Origin: Corynebacterium breve
GTDB lineage: Bacteria > Actinomycetota > Actinomycetes > Mycobacteriales > Mycobacteriaceae
Direction of reading: 5' to 3'
Length of the DNA stretch: 64,000 nt
Assembly (NCBI RefSeq): GCF_030252165.1
Contig: NZ_CP126969.1
Span: 434,001-498,000 of the forward strand
A program made the translations under genes and the position numbers. Every line of letters starts with the position of its first letter. Positions within the stretch are counted from its first letter, which is position 1. Positions 54,497 through 62,841 of the stretch are shown in pieces. A model generated the notes under the pieces. The model was not told the origin of the DNA. It ran no database searches and saw only the letters and a list, made by a program, of their open reading frames with translations.

Positions 54497-56671
54497 ATGA
54501 GCGAATTCGGGCGCCGAAGAATCATTCTGCGCGGCATTGTGCAAGGCGTGGGGATGCGCCCATTTATTGCATCCGTGGCTAGCGCATTTAACGTCACCGG
54601 CTTTTGCGGAAACAGTGACACCGAAGTATTCGTCGAGGCGCAGGGTGAGCGGGTAGATGAGTTTGCTCAGGCGCTCGTCGATAAGCTCCCTCCGTTGGCG
54701 CACGTAATGTCGCGTGAGGTTACCACTCTTGCACCCGTCCCAGGGGAGGAAGCCTTTAACATTAGGCCCTCGCAGCATACCCCAGGCGAAAAGACGCTGA
54801 TCCCGCCGGACGTTGCAATGTGCGCCGACTGCGCCGCCGAAATCCACGACTCTACGAATCGGCGCTACCGCTACCCGTTTACTACGTGCACGAACTGTGG
54901 TCCGCGGCTGTCGATTATTACGTCGCTTCCCTATGATCGGCCAAACACAACGCTGAGCGTCTTTCCGCTGTGTCCACAGTGCCAGCGCGAATACTCTGAC
55001 CCCACCGACCGGCGCTTCCATGCCCAGCCGATCAGCTGCCCTGACTGCGGGCCGCGGTGTTGGATCGAGCAGGGAGGCATGCTTATCGACGACCCCTTCG
55101 ACCAACTCGTCATGCGCGTCCGCAAGGCTTGGGACGCAGGCGAGATCGTGGCCGTGCGCGGGATCGGCGGCTTCCACCTGACCTGTGACGCGACGGATCC
55201 GCACGCGGTGGCGCGGCTGCGTGAAAAGAAAAGCCGGCCGACGAAACCTCTCGCGGTGATGGTGCCAGATCTGACGACAGCGCACGAGCTCGGTGTGGTC
55301 GACGACGAGACACTGCTGGCAGGGCCCGCGCGTCCGATCGTGACGGTGCCGGTGGGGCAGAGGCAATTGGCGGGCATCGCGCCGGGGCTCAACTCGATCG
55401 GCCTTATGCTGCCGTACTCGCCGCTGCACCAACTGCTAGTGGACCGTCCGATCGTTGCAACCTCAGGCAACCCGTCGGGGGAGCCGGTGTGTTTCACCAA
55501 CGAGCAAGCCCGCGTGCAGCTGGCGCACCTGTGCGACATGTTCCTCATGCATGACCGAGAAATTCACGTCCCTGTGGAGGACTCGGTGTTCCTCGGCAAG
55601 ATGCCAATCCGCCGGTCCCGTGGTTTCGCGCCCGTGCCTGTGCCGATTCGCTCCGGACCGACTGTGCTCGCCGTTGGGGGCGAACTGAAGAACACGTTTA
55701 CTCTCGCAGTTGGCGGGTACGCGCATGTTTCAGCGCACGTGGGTGACATGGGGTCGTGGACCGCCCAGGGAAACTTCGAGCGGGCCGTCGATCAAATGCT
55801 CTCGATGCGAAACGCTCATCCAGAACTTGTGGTGGCTGATCTGCATCCGGGCTATGCGACGACGAATTGGGCGCAACGGTTCGTCGACAAGCATGGGTTG
55901 GAGCTGGCATTGGTGCAGCATCACCATGCGCACGCTCTGTCGCTGCTGGCATCACATGGGCGTATCGGGGAGCGTGCTGCGGTAGCCACGCTCGACGGCA
56001 CGGGGTACGGAACTGACGGGACAATTTGGGGCGGCGAAGTGCTCACAATCCTGCCCGACGGCAGTTTTGAGCGCTCATGGCACCTGCCGACGTTCGGGAT
56101 CGTGGGCGGCGACCGGGCGGTAAAGCACCCGTGGCGACTTGCCCTGGCTCTGTGCCACCGCGCGGGGCAGGACATGGACATTTCGGGCATCGATCAAGAC
56201 GAGCTAACGCTGGTGCGGTCACAACTCACTTCGGGTGTCGGCGTGGTGGAGACAAGCTCTACTGGCCGGCTGTTCGACGCAGTTGCTTACCTCCTCGGGG
56301 CCGTCACGGAAGTGACCTACGAGGGCGAGGCCGCCATGAAACTCGAAGCCTTGGCTACGGGCGATGCTCCCCTGGAACCAGCGTCGACCTGGGAGGAAAT
56401 GATTGCGCGGGTGGTCGCGCCGGGGGAGAGGCGATATCAGGCACGCCAGTTCCACCGGGATTTGGCGTGGCTGATTTCCCGCGAGCTCGTTAAGGCGGAT
56501 ACCCCGGCGGTGGGTTTGAGCGGTGGCAGCGCCTACAACACGATTTTGGCGCGCGATATTGCGGAATTCGTCGGGCACCCGCTGCTGCAACACACGACGA
56601 TCCCAGCAGGCGACGGTGGGCTCAGCCTTGGACAAGCTGTCGCCGGCAGGCTGCTAGCAGATTCGAGGTAG
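54497..56671 (+). CDS. hypF: Carbamoyltransferase HypF
   Basis: 724 residues. Domains in order: acylphosphatase (RGIVQGVGMRPF, ~12-95), two zinc fingers (CADCAAEIHDSTNRRYRYPFTTCTNCGP and the repeat CPQCQREYSDPTDRRFHAQPISCPDCGP, both in place), a YrdC-like ATP domain (AVRGIGGFHLTCDAT), and the Kae1-like carbamoyltransferase (VQHHHAHALS, LDGTGYGTDGTIWGGE). It makes the thiocarbamate on HypE that becomes the CN ligands. Overlaps hypE tail to tail by 18 bases. Confidence 0.95.
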   Translation: MSEFGRRRIILRGIVQGVGMRPFIASVASAFNVTGFCGNSDTEVFVEAQGERVDEFAQALVDKLPPLAHVMSREVTTLAPVPGEEAFNIRPSQHTPGEKTLIPPDVAMCADCAAEIHDSTNRRYRYPFTTCTNCGPRLSIITSLPYDRPNTTLSVFPLCPQCQREYSDPTDRRFHAQPISCPDCGPRCWIEQGGMLIDDPFDQLVMRVRKAWDAGEIVAVRGIGGFHLTCDATDPHAVARLREKKSRPTKPLAVMVPDLTTAHELGVVDDETLLAGPARPIVTVPVGQRQLAGIAPGLNSIGLMLPYSPLHQLLVDRPIVATSGNPSGEPVCFTNEQARVQLAHLCDMFLMHDREIHVPVEDSVFLGKMPIRRSRGFAPVPVPIRSGPTVLAVGGELKNTFTLAVGGYAHVSAHVGDMGSWTAQGNFERAVDQMLSMRNAHPELVVADLHPGYATTNWAQRFVDKHGLELALVQHHHAHALSLLASHGRIGERAAVATLDGTGYGTDGTIWGGEVLTILPDGSFERSWHLPTFGIVGGDRAVKHPWRLALALCHRAGQDMDISGIDQDELTLVRSQLTSGVGVVETSSTGRLFDAVAYLLGAVTEVTYEGEAAMKLEALATGDAPLEPASTWEEMIARVVAPGERRYQARQFHRDLAWLISRELVKADTPAVGLSGGSAYNTILARDIAEFVGHPLLQHTTIPAGDGGLSLGQAVAGRLLADSR

Positions 56672-57742
56672 CGGGTCGCCCACCAGTTTGTCCACCATGC
56701 GCGCTCCGCCGAAACCCGTCAGTAGCACCACGGAGGCGACAGGCTTGTCGACGACCCTACCTATCACGGCGGCCCCATCGGCACCGGCAGCGCGGAGTGC
56801 TTCGACGGCGGCAGTGGCGTCAGCTTCGGCAACGACCGCAGCGAAGGTGCCCTCGTTGGCTACGTAGAGGGGGTCGATGCCCAGAATGTCGCACGCGGCG
56901 CGGGTCATGGGGCGCACGGGGATCTTCTCGTCCTCGAGTGCGATGCCGAGTTCGGTGGTTTCGGCGAGTTCGTTCATCACTGTCGCAAGGCCGCCGCGCG
57001 TGGCGTCGCGCATCCAGTGGACGTCGATGCGGTCGTCGAAAAGCTTCTTGACCAGGGAGGCGACCTCGCGCGAGTCCGATTCGATCGGCGCGTCGATGGC
57101 GAGGTCGCCGCGCGCCATCATGACACTCATTCCGTGATCGGCAATGGGGCCGGAAACGATGATGCGGTCGCCGACCGCCACCCGCTCGAAGCCAAGTTCG
57201 CGGCCCCTGGGGATCACGCCAATTCCCGAAGTGGTGATGTACAGCTTGTCCGCGGCACCTTTCGGTACGACTTTCGTGTCGCCGGTAGCGATGTGCACGC
57301 CCGCGGTATCAGCAGCTTCACGCAGCTTGACGACGACCCGGCGCAGAGTTTCAATTTCCAAGCCTTCTTCGAGGATGAACGCCACAGACAGGTACCGCGG
57401 CTCGGCACCAGCTACGGCGAGATCATTGACCGTCCCGTTCACGGCGAGTTCGCCGATTGAACCGCCGGGGAATTCGATCGGGCTAACCACGTAACCGTCG
57501 GTGGAAAAAGCGAGGCGTTCGCCCTCAACGGTGACCACCGTAGAATCGCTGCTCTGCTCAAGCAGTTGGTTGCCGTAGATGTCGAAAAACACATGGTCCA
57601 ACAGGGCTGCCGATGCCTTGCCGCCGGCCCCGTGCGACAGGGTGACCACCTCGTCTTTGAGCCGCCCGCCTCGGCGTCGCACGCGCGCGATTTGGTCGTT
57701 GACTTTCTCCTCGACCTCGTTGAGACGATTCTTCGGCTCCAT
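56654..57742 (-). CDS. hypE: Carbamoyl dehydratase HypE
   Basis: 362 residues. PurM/ThiL fold: VTLSHGAGGKASAALLDHVF, STDGYVVSPIEFPGGSIGELAVNGTVNDLAVAGAEPRYLS, VATGDTKVV-type segment and DATRGGLATVMNELA. The C-terminus ends PRIC, the cysteine that carries the carbamoyl and then the cyano group. An extra ~30-residue charged N-terminal stretch precedes the fold; internal starts are possible. Divergent from hypC copy 2. Confidence 0.94.
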   Translation of the reverse strand: MEPKNRLNEVEEKVNDQIARVRRRGGRLKDEVVTLSHGAGGKASAALLDHVFFDIYGNQLLEQSSDSTVVTVEGERLAFSTDGYVVSPIEFPGGSIGELAVNGTVNDLAVAGAEPRYLSVAFILEEGLEIETLRRVVVKLREAADTAGVHIATGDTKVVPKGAADKLYITTSGIGVIPRGRELGFERVAVGDRIIVSGPIADHGMSVMMARGDLAIDAPIESDSREVASLVKKLFDDRIDVHWMRDATRGGLATVMNELAETTELGIALEDEKIPVRPMTRAACDILGIDPLYVANEGTFAAVVAEADATAAVEALRAAGADGAAVIGRVVDKPVASVVLLTGFGGARMVDKLVGDPLPRIC

Positions 57743-57841
57743 GGCAGCTCCCTTGTGCGTAAAATACTTCCTTTTCTATGCTAGCGGGAGCAACCGAGTA
57801 GATTGAGTACTAGCGTTCTCAATCGAATCAGGAGAAGACAT
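57743..57841. promoter_or_regulatory. Divergent hypE-hypC control region with an inverted repeat
   Basis: 99 bp. GATTGAG-N10-CTCAATC (57801-57807, 57818-57824) has perfect 7-bp arms and lies just before the AGGAGA ribosome site of hypC. The shape suits a dimeric repressor; the partner is unknown. Confidence 0.5.
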
Positions 57842-58111
57842 ATGTGCCTCGGCGTACCGGCGCAGGTGGTCGACATTCACGACCCCACCCGCGCAACAGT
57901 CAGCATCGCAGGTGTGAGCCGCATGATTTCCACCGACCTACTGGTGGCTGAGGGCCTCGAGGTTGGGGAGTGGGTGTTGGTACACGTGGGGTTTGCATTG
58001 TCCAAGATCGACGAAGCCGAAGCCCAGACCACGTTGCAGCAGATCAAGCAGCTGGGCGCGAATACGTTTGAGGACGAAGTTGATTCCTTTACTTCGTCGC
58101 GGATTGAGTGA
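57842..58111 (+). CDS. hypC: Hydrogenase assembly chaperone HypC, copy 2
   Basis: 89 residues from the ATG at 57842 (AGGAGA upstream). Signature MCLGVPAQVVDI with the functional Cys2, then LEVGEWVLVHVGFALSKIDEAEA. Forms the HypCD complex with the product of the next gene, seven bases away. Confidence 0.94.
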   Translation: MCLGVPAQVVDIHDPTRATVSIAGVSRMISTDLLVAEGLEVGEWVLVHVGFALSKIDEAEAQTTLQQIKQLGANTFEDEVDSFTSSRIE

Positions 58112-58118
58112 GGCTTCC

Positions 58119-59243
58119 ATGAAATTTGTCGACGAATTTCGCGATCCAGTCGCCGCACGCCGTCTCATCGACCGCATCACCGCCGACGCCGAAAAGCTCG
58201 AGCGTCCCGTCAAACTGATGGAGATCTGCGGCGGCCACACGCACACGATTTACCGTTACGGCATCGAAAATCTGCTTCCCGAATCCATCGACCTCGTGCA
58301 CGGCCCAGGTTGCCCGGTATGCGTGATTCCGATGGGGCGTGTCGACGACGCGTTGTGGCTTGCTGAGCAAGACGGCGTCATCCTCACCACCTTTGGCGAC
58401 ATGATGCGGGTACCCGGCACCACCGGCTCGCTGTTGCAGGCGCGTGCCCGTGGCTGTGACATTCGCTTTGTCTATTCTCCGTTGGACTCGCTGAAGATCG
58501 CGGCAGAGAATCCCGACAAGCACGTCATTTTCTTCGCCGTCGGATTCGAGACGACCACACCGTCGACGGCGATCACGCTGCGTACGGCCAAGGACAAAAA
58601 CGTGCCGAACTTTTCTGTTTTCTCCAATCACGTCACCATCGAGCCGCCGCTCCGAGCAATCGCCAATGGTGGTCAGACGCAGGTGGATGGGTTCATTGGG
58701 CCGGGGCATGTGGCAACGGTCGTCGGCACGCAGGCTTTTGATTTCCTAGTGGAGGACCACTCCCTGCCCGTCGCCGTGTGTGGTTTTGAGCCGCTCGATA
58801 TTCTGCAGGGAGTCAGTATGTTGCTTGAACAGTTCATTTCCGGTGAAAGGCGCGTGGACAACCAATATTCCCGAGTCGTGCGCCCTGCAGGTAACGAATC
58901 CGCCCGCGCGCTTCTCGACGAAGTTTTTACTCTCCGCGACGAGTTCGAATGGCGCGGCCTGGGCACCCTACCCAACTCGGGGATGGCGATCTCCAAGGCC
59001 TACGCGCAGTGGGACGCTGAGCACATCTTTGACGTTCCGGGCAACCACGTTCCGGATCCCGTGGCGTGCGAATGTGGCAGCGTGCTGACTGGCTACATCA
59101 AGCCATGGCAGTGCAAAGTTTTCGGCACGGCCTGCACACCCGACACGCCGATCGGTACGTGCATGGTGTCTCCGGAGGGCGCGTGCGCCGCGTACTACAA
59201 TTTCGGTCGAATCGACCGCGAGATGACAGCGCAGCTTCAGTGA
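58119..59243 (+). CDS. hypD: Hydrogenase expression/formation protein HypD
   Basis: 374 residues from the ATG at 58119. LMEICGGHTHTIYRYGIENLLP with the Fe-binding Cys, HGPGCPVCVIPMGRVDDAL, FFAVGFETTTPSTA and C-terminal [4Fe-4S] cysteines around CECGSVLTGYIKPWQCKVFGTACTP. It is the scaffold on which the Fe(CN)2CO unit is built with HypC and HypE. The SRAP gene starts one base after its stop. Confidence 0.96.
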   Translation: MKFVDEFRDPVAARRLIDRITADAEKLERPVKLMEICGGHTHTIYRYGIENLLPESIDLVHGPGCPVCVIPMGRVDDALWLAEQDGVILTTFGDMMRVPGTTGSLLQARARGCDIRFVYSPLDSLKIAAENPDKHVIFFAVGFETTTPSTAITLRTAKDKNVPNFSVFSNHVTIEPPLRAIANGGQTQVDGFIGPGHVATVVGTQAFDFLVEDHSLPVAVCGFEPLDILQGVSMLLEQFISGERRVDNQYSRVVRPAGNESARALLDEVFTLRDEFEWRGLGTLPNSGMAISKAYAQWDAEHIFDVPGNHVPDPVACECGSVLTGYIKPWQCKVFGTACTPDTPIGTCMVSPEGACAAYYNFGRIDREMTAQLQ

Positions 59244-59244
59244 T

Positions 59245-59901
59245 ATGTGCGGACGATTCGTTCTTTTTACTTCAGATGAGCTGCTGGCAGAGGTCGGCAG
59301 CTGGCCTGGCATCAGCGAGGTTCACGCCCCCGAGGACCTCCCTCCTGCGCGCTACAACATTGCGCCGACACAGATGGTGCCGATCGTGCGCGTCAGCGAA
59401 TCGTTCGCCGAGGTCACGCCTGCGCGCTGGGGCTTGCTGCCACATTGGAAGAAGGACCTCACCGGCCCGCCACTATTCAATGCGCGTGCAGAGACCGTGG
59501 CCTCGAAGCCGTCGTTCCGCGATGCATTTAGAAAAGGTCGCTGCGTCATCCCGTTAGACGGGTATTACGAGTGGCACGATGACGGCACCGGCAAGGTTCC
59601 CTACTACGTCACGGGCCCCGAGGGGATGCTGTGGGCCGCGGGCCTGTGGGCGACGGGGATGGATCAGCTTTCGGCGACAATGGTGACCACGGCAGCCACC
59701 GACGAGATGTCTTGGCTGCATGCGCGGCTGCCAAAGTTTCTCGCGCGCGACGAGATCATGCCGTGGCTGAGCGGGGAAGAGCTCCTGGAACCGAGTACCT
59801 TGCGCGGATTCGCTACCCGCAAAGCCGACCCCGCAGTGGGAAACGTGCGCAATGACTACGCCGAACTTATCGACGAGCAGCCGCCCACCAGCCTCTTCTA
59901 G
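59245..59901 (+). CDS. SOS response-associated peptidase (SRAP/YedK/HMCES)
   Basis: 218 residues. MCGRFV at the start exposes the catalytic Cys2 that crosslinks to abasic sites in single-stranded DNA; ARYNIAPTQMVPIVR, WGLLPHW, NARAETVASKPSFRDAF, CVIPLDGYYEW and the His in WLHARLP are the other SRAP marks. It protects abasic DNA. In mycobacteria this gene (Rv3226c) is next to aroA; here the hydrogenase locus lies between. Confidence 0.93.
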   Translation: MCGRFVLFTSDELLAEVGSWPGISEVHAPEDLPPARYNIAPTQMVPIVRVSESFAEVTPARWGLLPHWKKDLTGPPLFNARAETVASKPSFRDAFRKGRCVIPLDGYYEWHDDGTGKVPYYVTGPEGMLWAAGLWATGMDQLSATMVTTAATDEMSWLHARLPKFLARDEIMPWLSGEELLEPSTLRGFATRKADPAVGNVRNDYAELIDEQPPTSLF

Positions 59902-60401
59902 TCCGCGATCAAGTCCCCAAACACTAGGTCAATCACTCGGGGGAGATCCGCGGCGCACATCTCGATATCCAGCCCGCGTCGACCTCCCGAGAACATGATG
60001 GTGTCGAAAAGCACTGCGGTCTCATCGATTGCAGTGGGAAGAACGTTCTTTTGACCCAGTGGCGAGATCCCGCCGGGGATGTAGCCTGATGACTTGGACG
60101 CGTCGTCGGCAAGCGCCATGGTGACTTTTGGCACGCCGAACGTTGTGGCCGCCTTCTTCAGGCTGAGCTGGTGACTCACAGGAATCATGCACACGGCGAG
60201 TCGTCGTTTAGCGCCTTTACCGGCGGTGAGGTCGATGACAAGGGTTTTGAAAACACGATCGCGATCTACACCCAGCGACTCAGCGGCGTGGTCTCCAAAA
60301 TGGTCGGAGCCGGCCTCGAACGTTGCCACTGAGTGCGCGATGCCGGCACGTTCCAACAGCGTGAGTGCCGGTGTTGCTGCGCGGTGGTGCTTCTTGGCCA
60401 T
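59898..60401 (-). CDS. ybaK: YbaK/EbsC-type aminoacyl-tRNA deacylase
   Basis: 167 residues from the ATG at 60401; the frame extending to 60524 covers the sigH start and is rejected. YbaK marks: GDHAAESLGVDRDRVFKTLVIDL, AVCMIPVSHQLSLKKAA and a GYIPGGISPLGQK loop with the catalytic lysine segment. It hydrolyses mischarged Cys-tRNA(Pro). Overlaps the SRAP gene tail to tail by four bases; divergent from sigH. Confidence 0.9.
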   Translation of the reverse strand: MAKKHHRAATPALTLLERAGIAHSVATFEAGSDHFGDHAAESLGVDRDRVFKTLVIDLTAGKGAKRRLAVCMIPVSHQLSLKKAATTFGVPKVTMALADDASKSSGYIPGGISPLGQKNVLPTAIDETAVLFDTIMFSGGRRGLDIEMCAADLPRVIDLVFGDLIAD

Positions 60402-60471
60402 GAAAAGTGATTGTAGGCGCGCGGGTAGAGTATGTGAAAGACCATGAACTCTACAAGGAGGCCCCACGTTA

Positions 60472-61077
60472 GTGGAGACTAAAGACGACGCAATGGCGGG
60501 CGCGAGCTTTGAAGAGCAGGCCATGCCATTGCTGGATCAGCTGTACGGCGGTGCGCTGCGCATGACTCGCAATCCGCAGGACGCTGAGGACTTGGTGCAG
60601 GAAACGTATCTGAAGGCGTATAACGCTTTCGGCTCGTACAAGCAGGGCACCAACTTGAAGGCGTGGATGTATCGCATCATGACGAACACGTACATCAATA
60701 CGTATCGCAAGAAGAAGCGCCGTCCAGTGGAGACTTCGGCCGATGAGATGACTGACTCACAGCTGTACACCACGAGCTCGCACGATTCGACTGGCCTTGT
60801 TTCCGCCGAGGTCGAAGCGCTGAAAAACATCCCGAACCAGCAGATCACAGACGCGCTAAATTCGCTTTCCGACGATTACCGCTTGGTGGTGTACCTCGCC
60901 GATGTCGAGGGCATGGCGTACAAGGAAATCGCCGAAATCATGGATACGCCCCTGGGAACGGTGATGAGTCGCCTCCACCGGGGAAGAAAACAGCTGCGTG
61001 GATTGTTGAAAGACGTAGCAGCCGAAAAAGGCATCGGATTGGATCACCCGGATATGAAGGAAGGAACCGAGCAATGA
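60472..61077 (+). CDS. sigH: ECF sigma factor SigH
   Basis: 201 residues from the GTG at 60472, AAGGAGG ten bases upstream. Region 2 is [32 protein letters not shown] ... [19 protein letters not shown]; region 4 is [44 protein letters not shown]. It responds to thiol-oxidative and heat stress in corynebacteria. Its stop overlaps the rshA start by four bases (ATGA), the classic sigma/anti-sigma coupling. Confidence 0.95.
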   Translation: METKDDAMAGASFEEQAMPLLDQLYGGALRMTRNPQDAEDLVQETYLKAYNAFGSYKQGTNLKAWMYRIMTNTYINTYRKKKRRPVETSADEMTDSQLYTTSSHDSTGLVSAEVEALKNIPNQQITDALNSLSDDYRLVVYLADVEGMAYKEIAEIMDTPLGTVMSRLHRGRKQLRGLLKDVAAEKGIGLDHPDMKEGTEQ

Positions 61078-61352
61078 GTGCCCAGGATCAGCAGGGGAAA
61101 TGTGGCATGAACTGCAGCGATATTCAAGCCCTTCTTTGTGAGCTTCTCGACGACGACACGTCCGAGGCTCGCGCCGCCGAGATCCACGAGCAGGTGGCGG
61201 CGTGTCCGCATTGTGTGAGCCGTTTGCAGTCCGAGCGCGAGGTGCGCGCGATCGTGCGCCACTGTTGCTCACAGGAGCAGGCGCCGGAGGCATTACGTCA
61301 GCGGATTGTGCAGCGGATCTCAATTCGCTACACGGAGACTCGCTACCGGTAG
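61074..61352 (+). CDS. rshA: Anti-sigma factor RshA (zinc-associated, redox-sensing)
   Basis: 92 residues. ZAS motif [10 protein letters not shown] (HxxxCxxC) near residues 35-45 plus an N-terminal CGMNCSDIQ. Zinc release on disulfide formation frees SigH. Overlaps sigH by four bases. Confidence 0.92.
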   Translation: MSAQDQQGKCGMNCSDIQALLCELLDDDTSEARAAEIHEQVAACPHCVSRLQSEREVRAIVRHCCSQEQAPEALRQRIVQRISIRYTETRYR

Positions 61353-61364
61353 GGACAAATAAGT

Positions 61365-61400
61365 AACCCTCCCTGGTCTGTACTGGGACCGGGGAGGGTT
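61365..61400. terminator. Hairpin between convergent rshA and bL37 genes
   Basis: AACCCTCCC/GGGAGGGTT arms continued by GGTC/GACC across a T-G pair, 8-base loop. Likely ends transcription from both sides. Confidence 0.75.
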
Positions 61401-61409
61401 GTGCTGTTC

Positions 61410-61484
61410 TTACGCGTTAGGACGCTTGCCGTGGTTTGCACCCTTCTTACGGCGATCCTTACGCTTACGACCACGCTTAGACAT
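61410..61484 (-). CDS. Ribosomal protein bL37 (24 residues)
   Basis: ATG at 61484 with AAGGAG upstream encodes MSKRGRKRKDRR and, after three lysine/glycine residues, ANHGKRPNA, then stop. Half of the residues are Lys/Arg. This matches the 24-residue bL37 seen in mycobacterial 50S subunits. It is too short for usual gene callers. Located between rshA and whcE as in relatives. Confidence 0.9.
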   Translation of the reverse strand: MSKRGRKRKDRRKKGANHGKRPNA

Positions 61485-61588
61485 ATGCGGGCTCCTTATT
61501 TAAATAGGGAAGTGGATAATTGCTTACCCACTGACTGTAGTGTTCGGATGCGCCGGTGGGAAAATCGGGCTTGGTTAGTGGTTCTGGT

Positions 61589-61852
61589 TTATGCGGTGAC
61601 GCGTGCGCGACCGCGACCGCGTGCCTTGTTGCGGCGCTTGAGTGCGCGACGCTCTTCTTCAGACATGCCGCCCCAGACGCCTGCGTCCTGGCCGGTTTCG
61701 AGTGCCCACTTCAGGCACATGGAGGTTACTGGGCAGCGGTTGCAGACCAGCTTGGCCTGTGCGATCTGGGACAGTGCAGGGCCGGAGTTTCCGACCGGGA
61801 AGAACAGCTCTGGGTCTTCGTCTCGGCAAATAGCTTCGTGGCGCCAATCCAT
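61589..61852 (-). CDS. whcE: WhiB-family regulator, WhiB1/WhcE-like
   Basis: 87 residues; TAAGGAG precedes the ATG at 61852. Iron-sulfur cysteines AICRDED, CNRCPVTSMC (CxxCx5C); sigma/DNA contact GVWGGMSEEERRALKRR and an Arg-rich tail. The gene next to sigH in C. glutamicum is whcE, which acts in the oxidative-stress response. Confidence 0.92.
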   Translation of the reverse strand: MDWRHEAICRDEDPELFFPVGNSGPALSQIAQAKLVCNRCPVTSMCLKWALETGQDAGVWGGMSEEERRALKRRNKARGRGRARVTA

Positions 61853-62403
61853 GGTGAATGCTCCTTAGGTCAAGATGTTGTGAACAGCGGGTTTTGTACG
61901 CACCACAATCAGCCCCTCTTTGCGGGGTTGATGCAAATCTTTGGGTGTCCAGGTGGTGGGACGGCAGTCCGCCGGTGGCTCCGGGGCCCATCAACTTTAC
62001 CTGGTGTTAACTCTGTGGTGACTTAGAGTTAATGGCCGATTTATCAGCCGGTTGTTTTTGCTACCCGAGAATCATGACATGTTAACTCGAATTCCGCTAG
62101 GGTTAACCCGCAAAATGTGACCGACATCATATAATTCAGGTTTGGAGGGGGCCTCCGAGTGGCACGAGCGGGCCGCTTTGTTTATGTGTACTCAAGCAGT
62201 CTACCTGCATAGAGGTGGAAAATGTGGCGAAGCGCACTTTCGTATAAAGGTCAAATCTGTCAAAGTCATACCAAGGTGGCAGGAGGGCAGATTTGAGGAT
62301 TGTTCAACATTTGTGTTAACCAAAATCGCCGGTTCACCTCCTTGTAACCGTCTTCACCGACAGTGCACAAACCCTAGACCTGGTAGGGCTAGACTTAATC
62401 CCT
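61853..62403. promoter_or_regulatory. 550-bp control region with a cluster of GTTAAC motifs
   Basis: No credible gene. GTTAAC occurs at 62006, 62081, 62102 and 62315. The first is part of TTAACTCT-N10-AGAGTTAA (62007-62032), the third of the 10-bp palindrome GGGTTAACCC (62100-62109). Near the downstream gene, CTAGAC is repeated at 62373 and 62388, flanking TAGGG/CCCTA arms. The region controls whcE (minus) and the membrane protein gene (plus), and is long enough to hide a small RNA, though I cannot show one. Confidence 0.5.
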
Positions 62404-62841
62404 GTGACAAACAAATCAACTCCAGCCGGTACCCAGCCACCCTCGACGCTTCGTTGGGCGGCCATCGTCGCGATCGTGCAGTCCCTCGTAGTCCTGGGCT
62501 ACGCCCTTAGCATCGTGGTACGCGAACTTCTGGGCGAGGAAGACCAAAGCCTTGTCTCCGATAGCCCGAACGCCGAATACGTTGGTTACGGCACAGCGAT
62601 CTTCTTAGCGATCATCTTTGGCACAGTAATTGCCGGTGCGGTCTCATTGCTGCGCGGGAAGAATTGGGGCAGGGGCCCCATCGTGCTGATCGAGTTTATC
62701 CTGCTCGGCGTGGCTTTCTTCATGTTCCAAGGTGGCGCTATCATTCTGGGAATCGTGACGCTTCTGTCCGCGGTTCTCGCGCTCGCGATGATCTTCCACC
62801 CGCGTTCTACCGAATGGATTGAATCGCACTACGGGGCTTAG
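62404..62841 (+). CDS. Four-helix membrane protein of unknown function
   Basis: 145 residues from a GTG at 62404. Hydrophobic segments at ~18-38 (IVAIVQSLVVLGYALSIVV), ~63-83, ~92-108 and ~111-131; the end STEWIESHYGA is typical of a conserved corynebacterial hypothetical membrane protein. Function is unknown. It overlaps the convergent propeller gene by four bases. Confidence 0.75.
   Translation: MTNKSTPAGTQPPSTLRWAAIVAIVQSLVVLGYALSIVVRELLGEEDQSLVSDSPNAEYVGYGTAIFLAIIFGTVIAGAVSLLRGKNWGRGPIVLIEFILLGVAFFMFQGGAIILGIVTLLSAVLALAMIFHPRSTEWIESHYGA

Noticed and set aside
61401-61868. 155-codon plus-strand frame
   Set aside because: It is antisense to bL37 and whcE, both of which have clear family signatures and ribosome sites.
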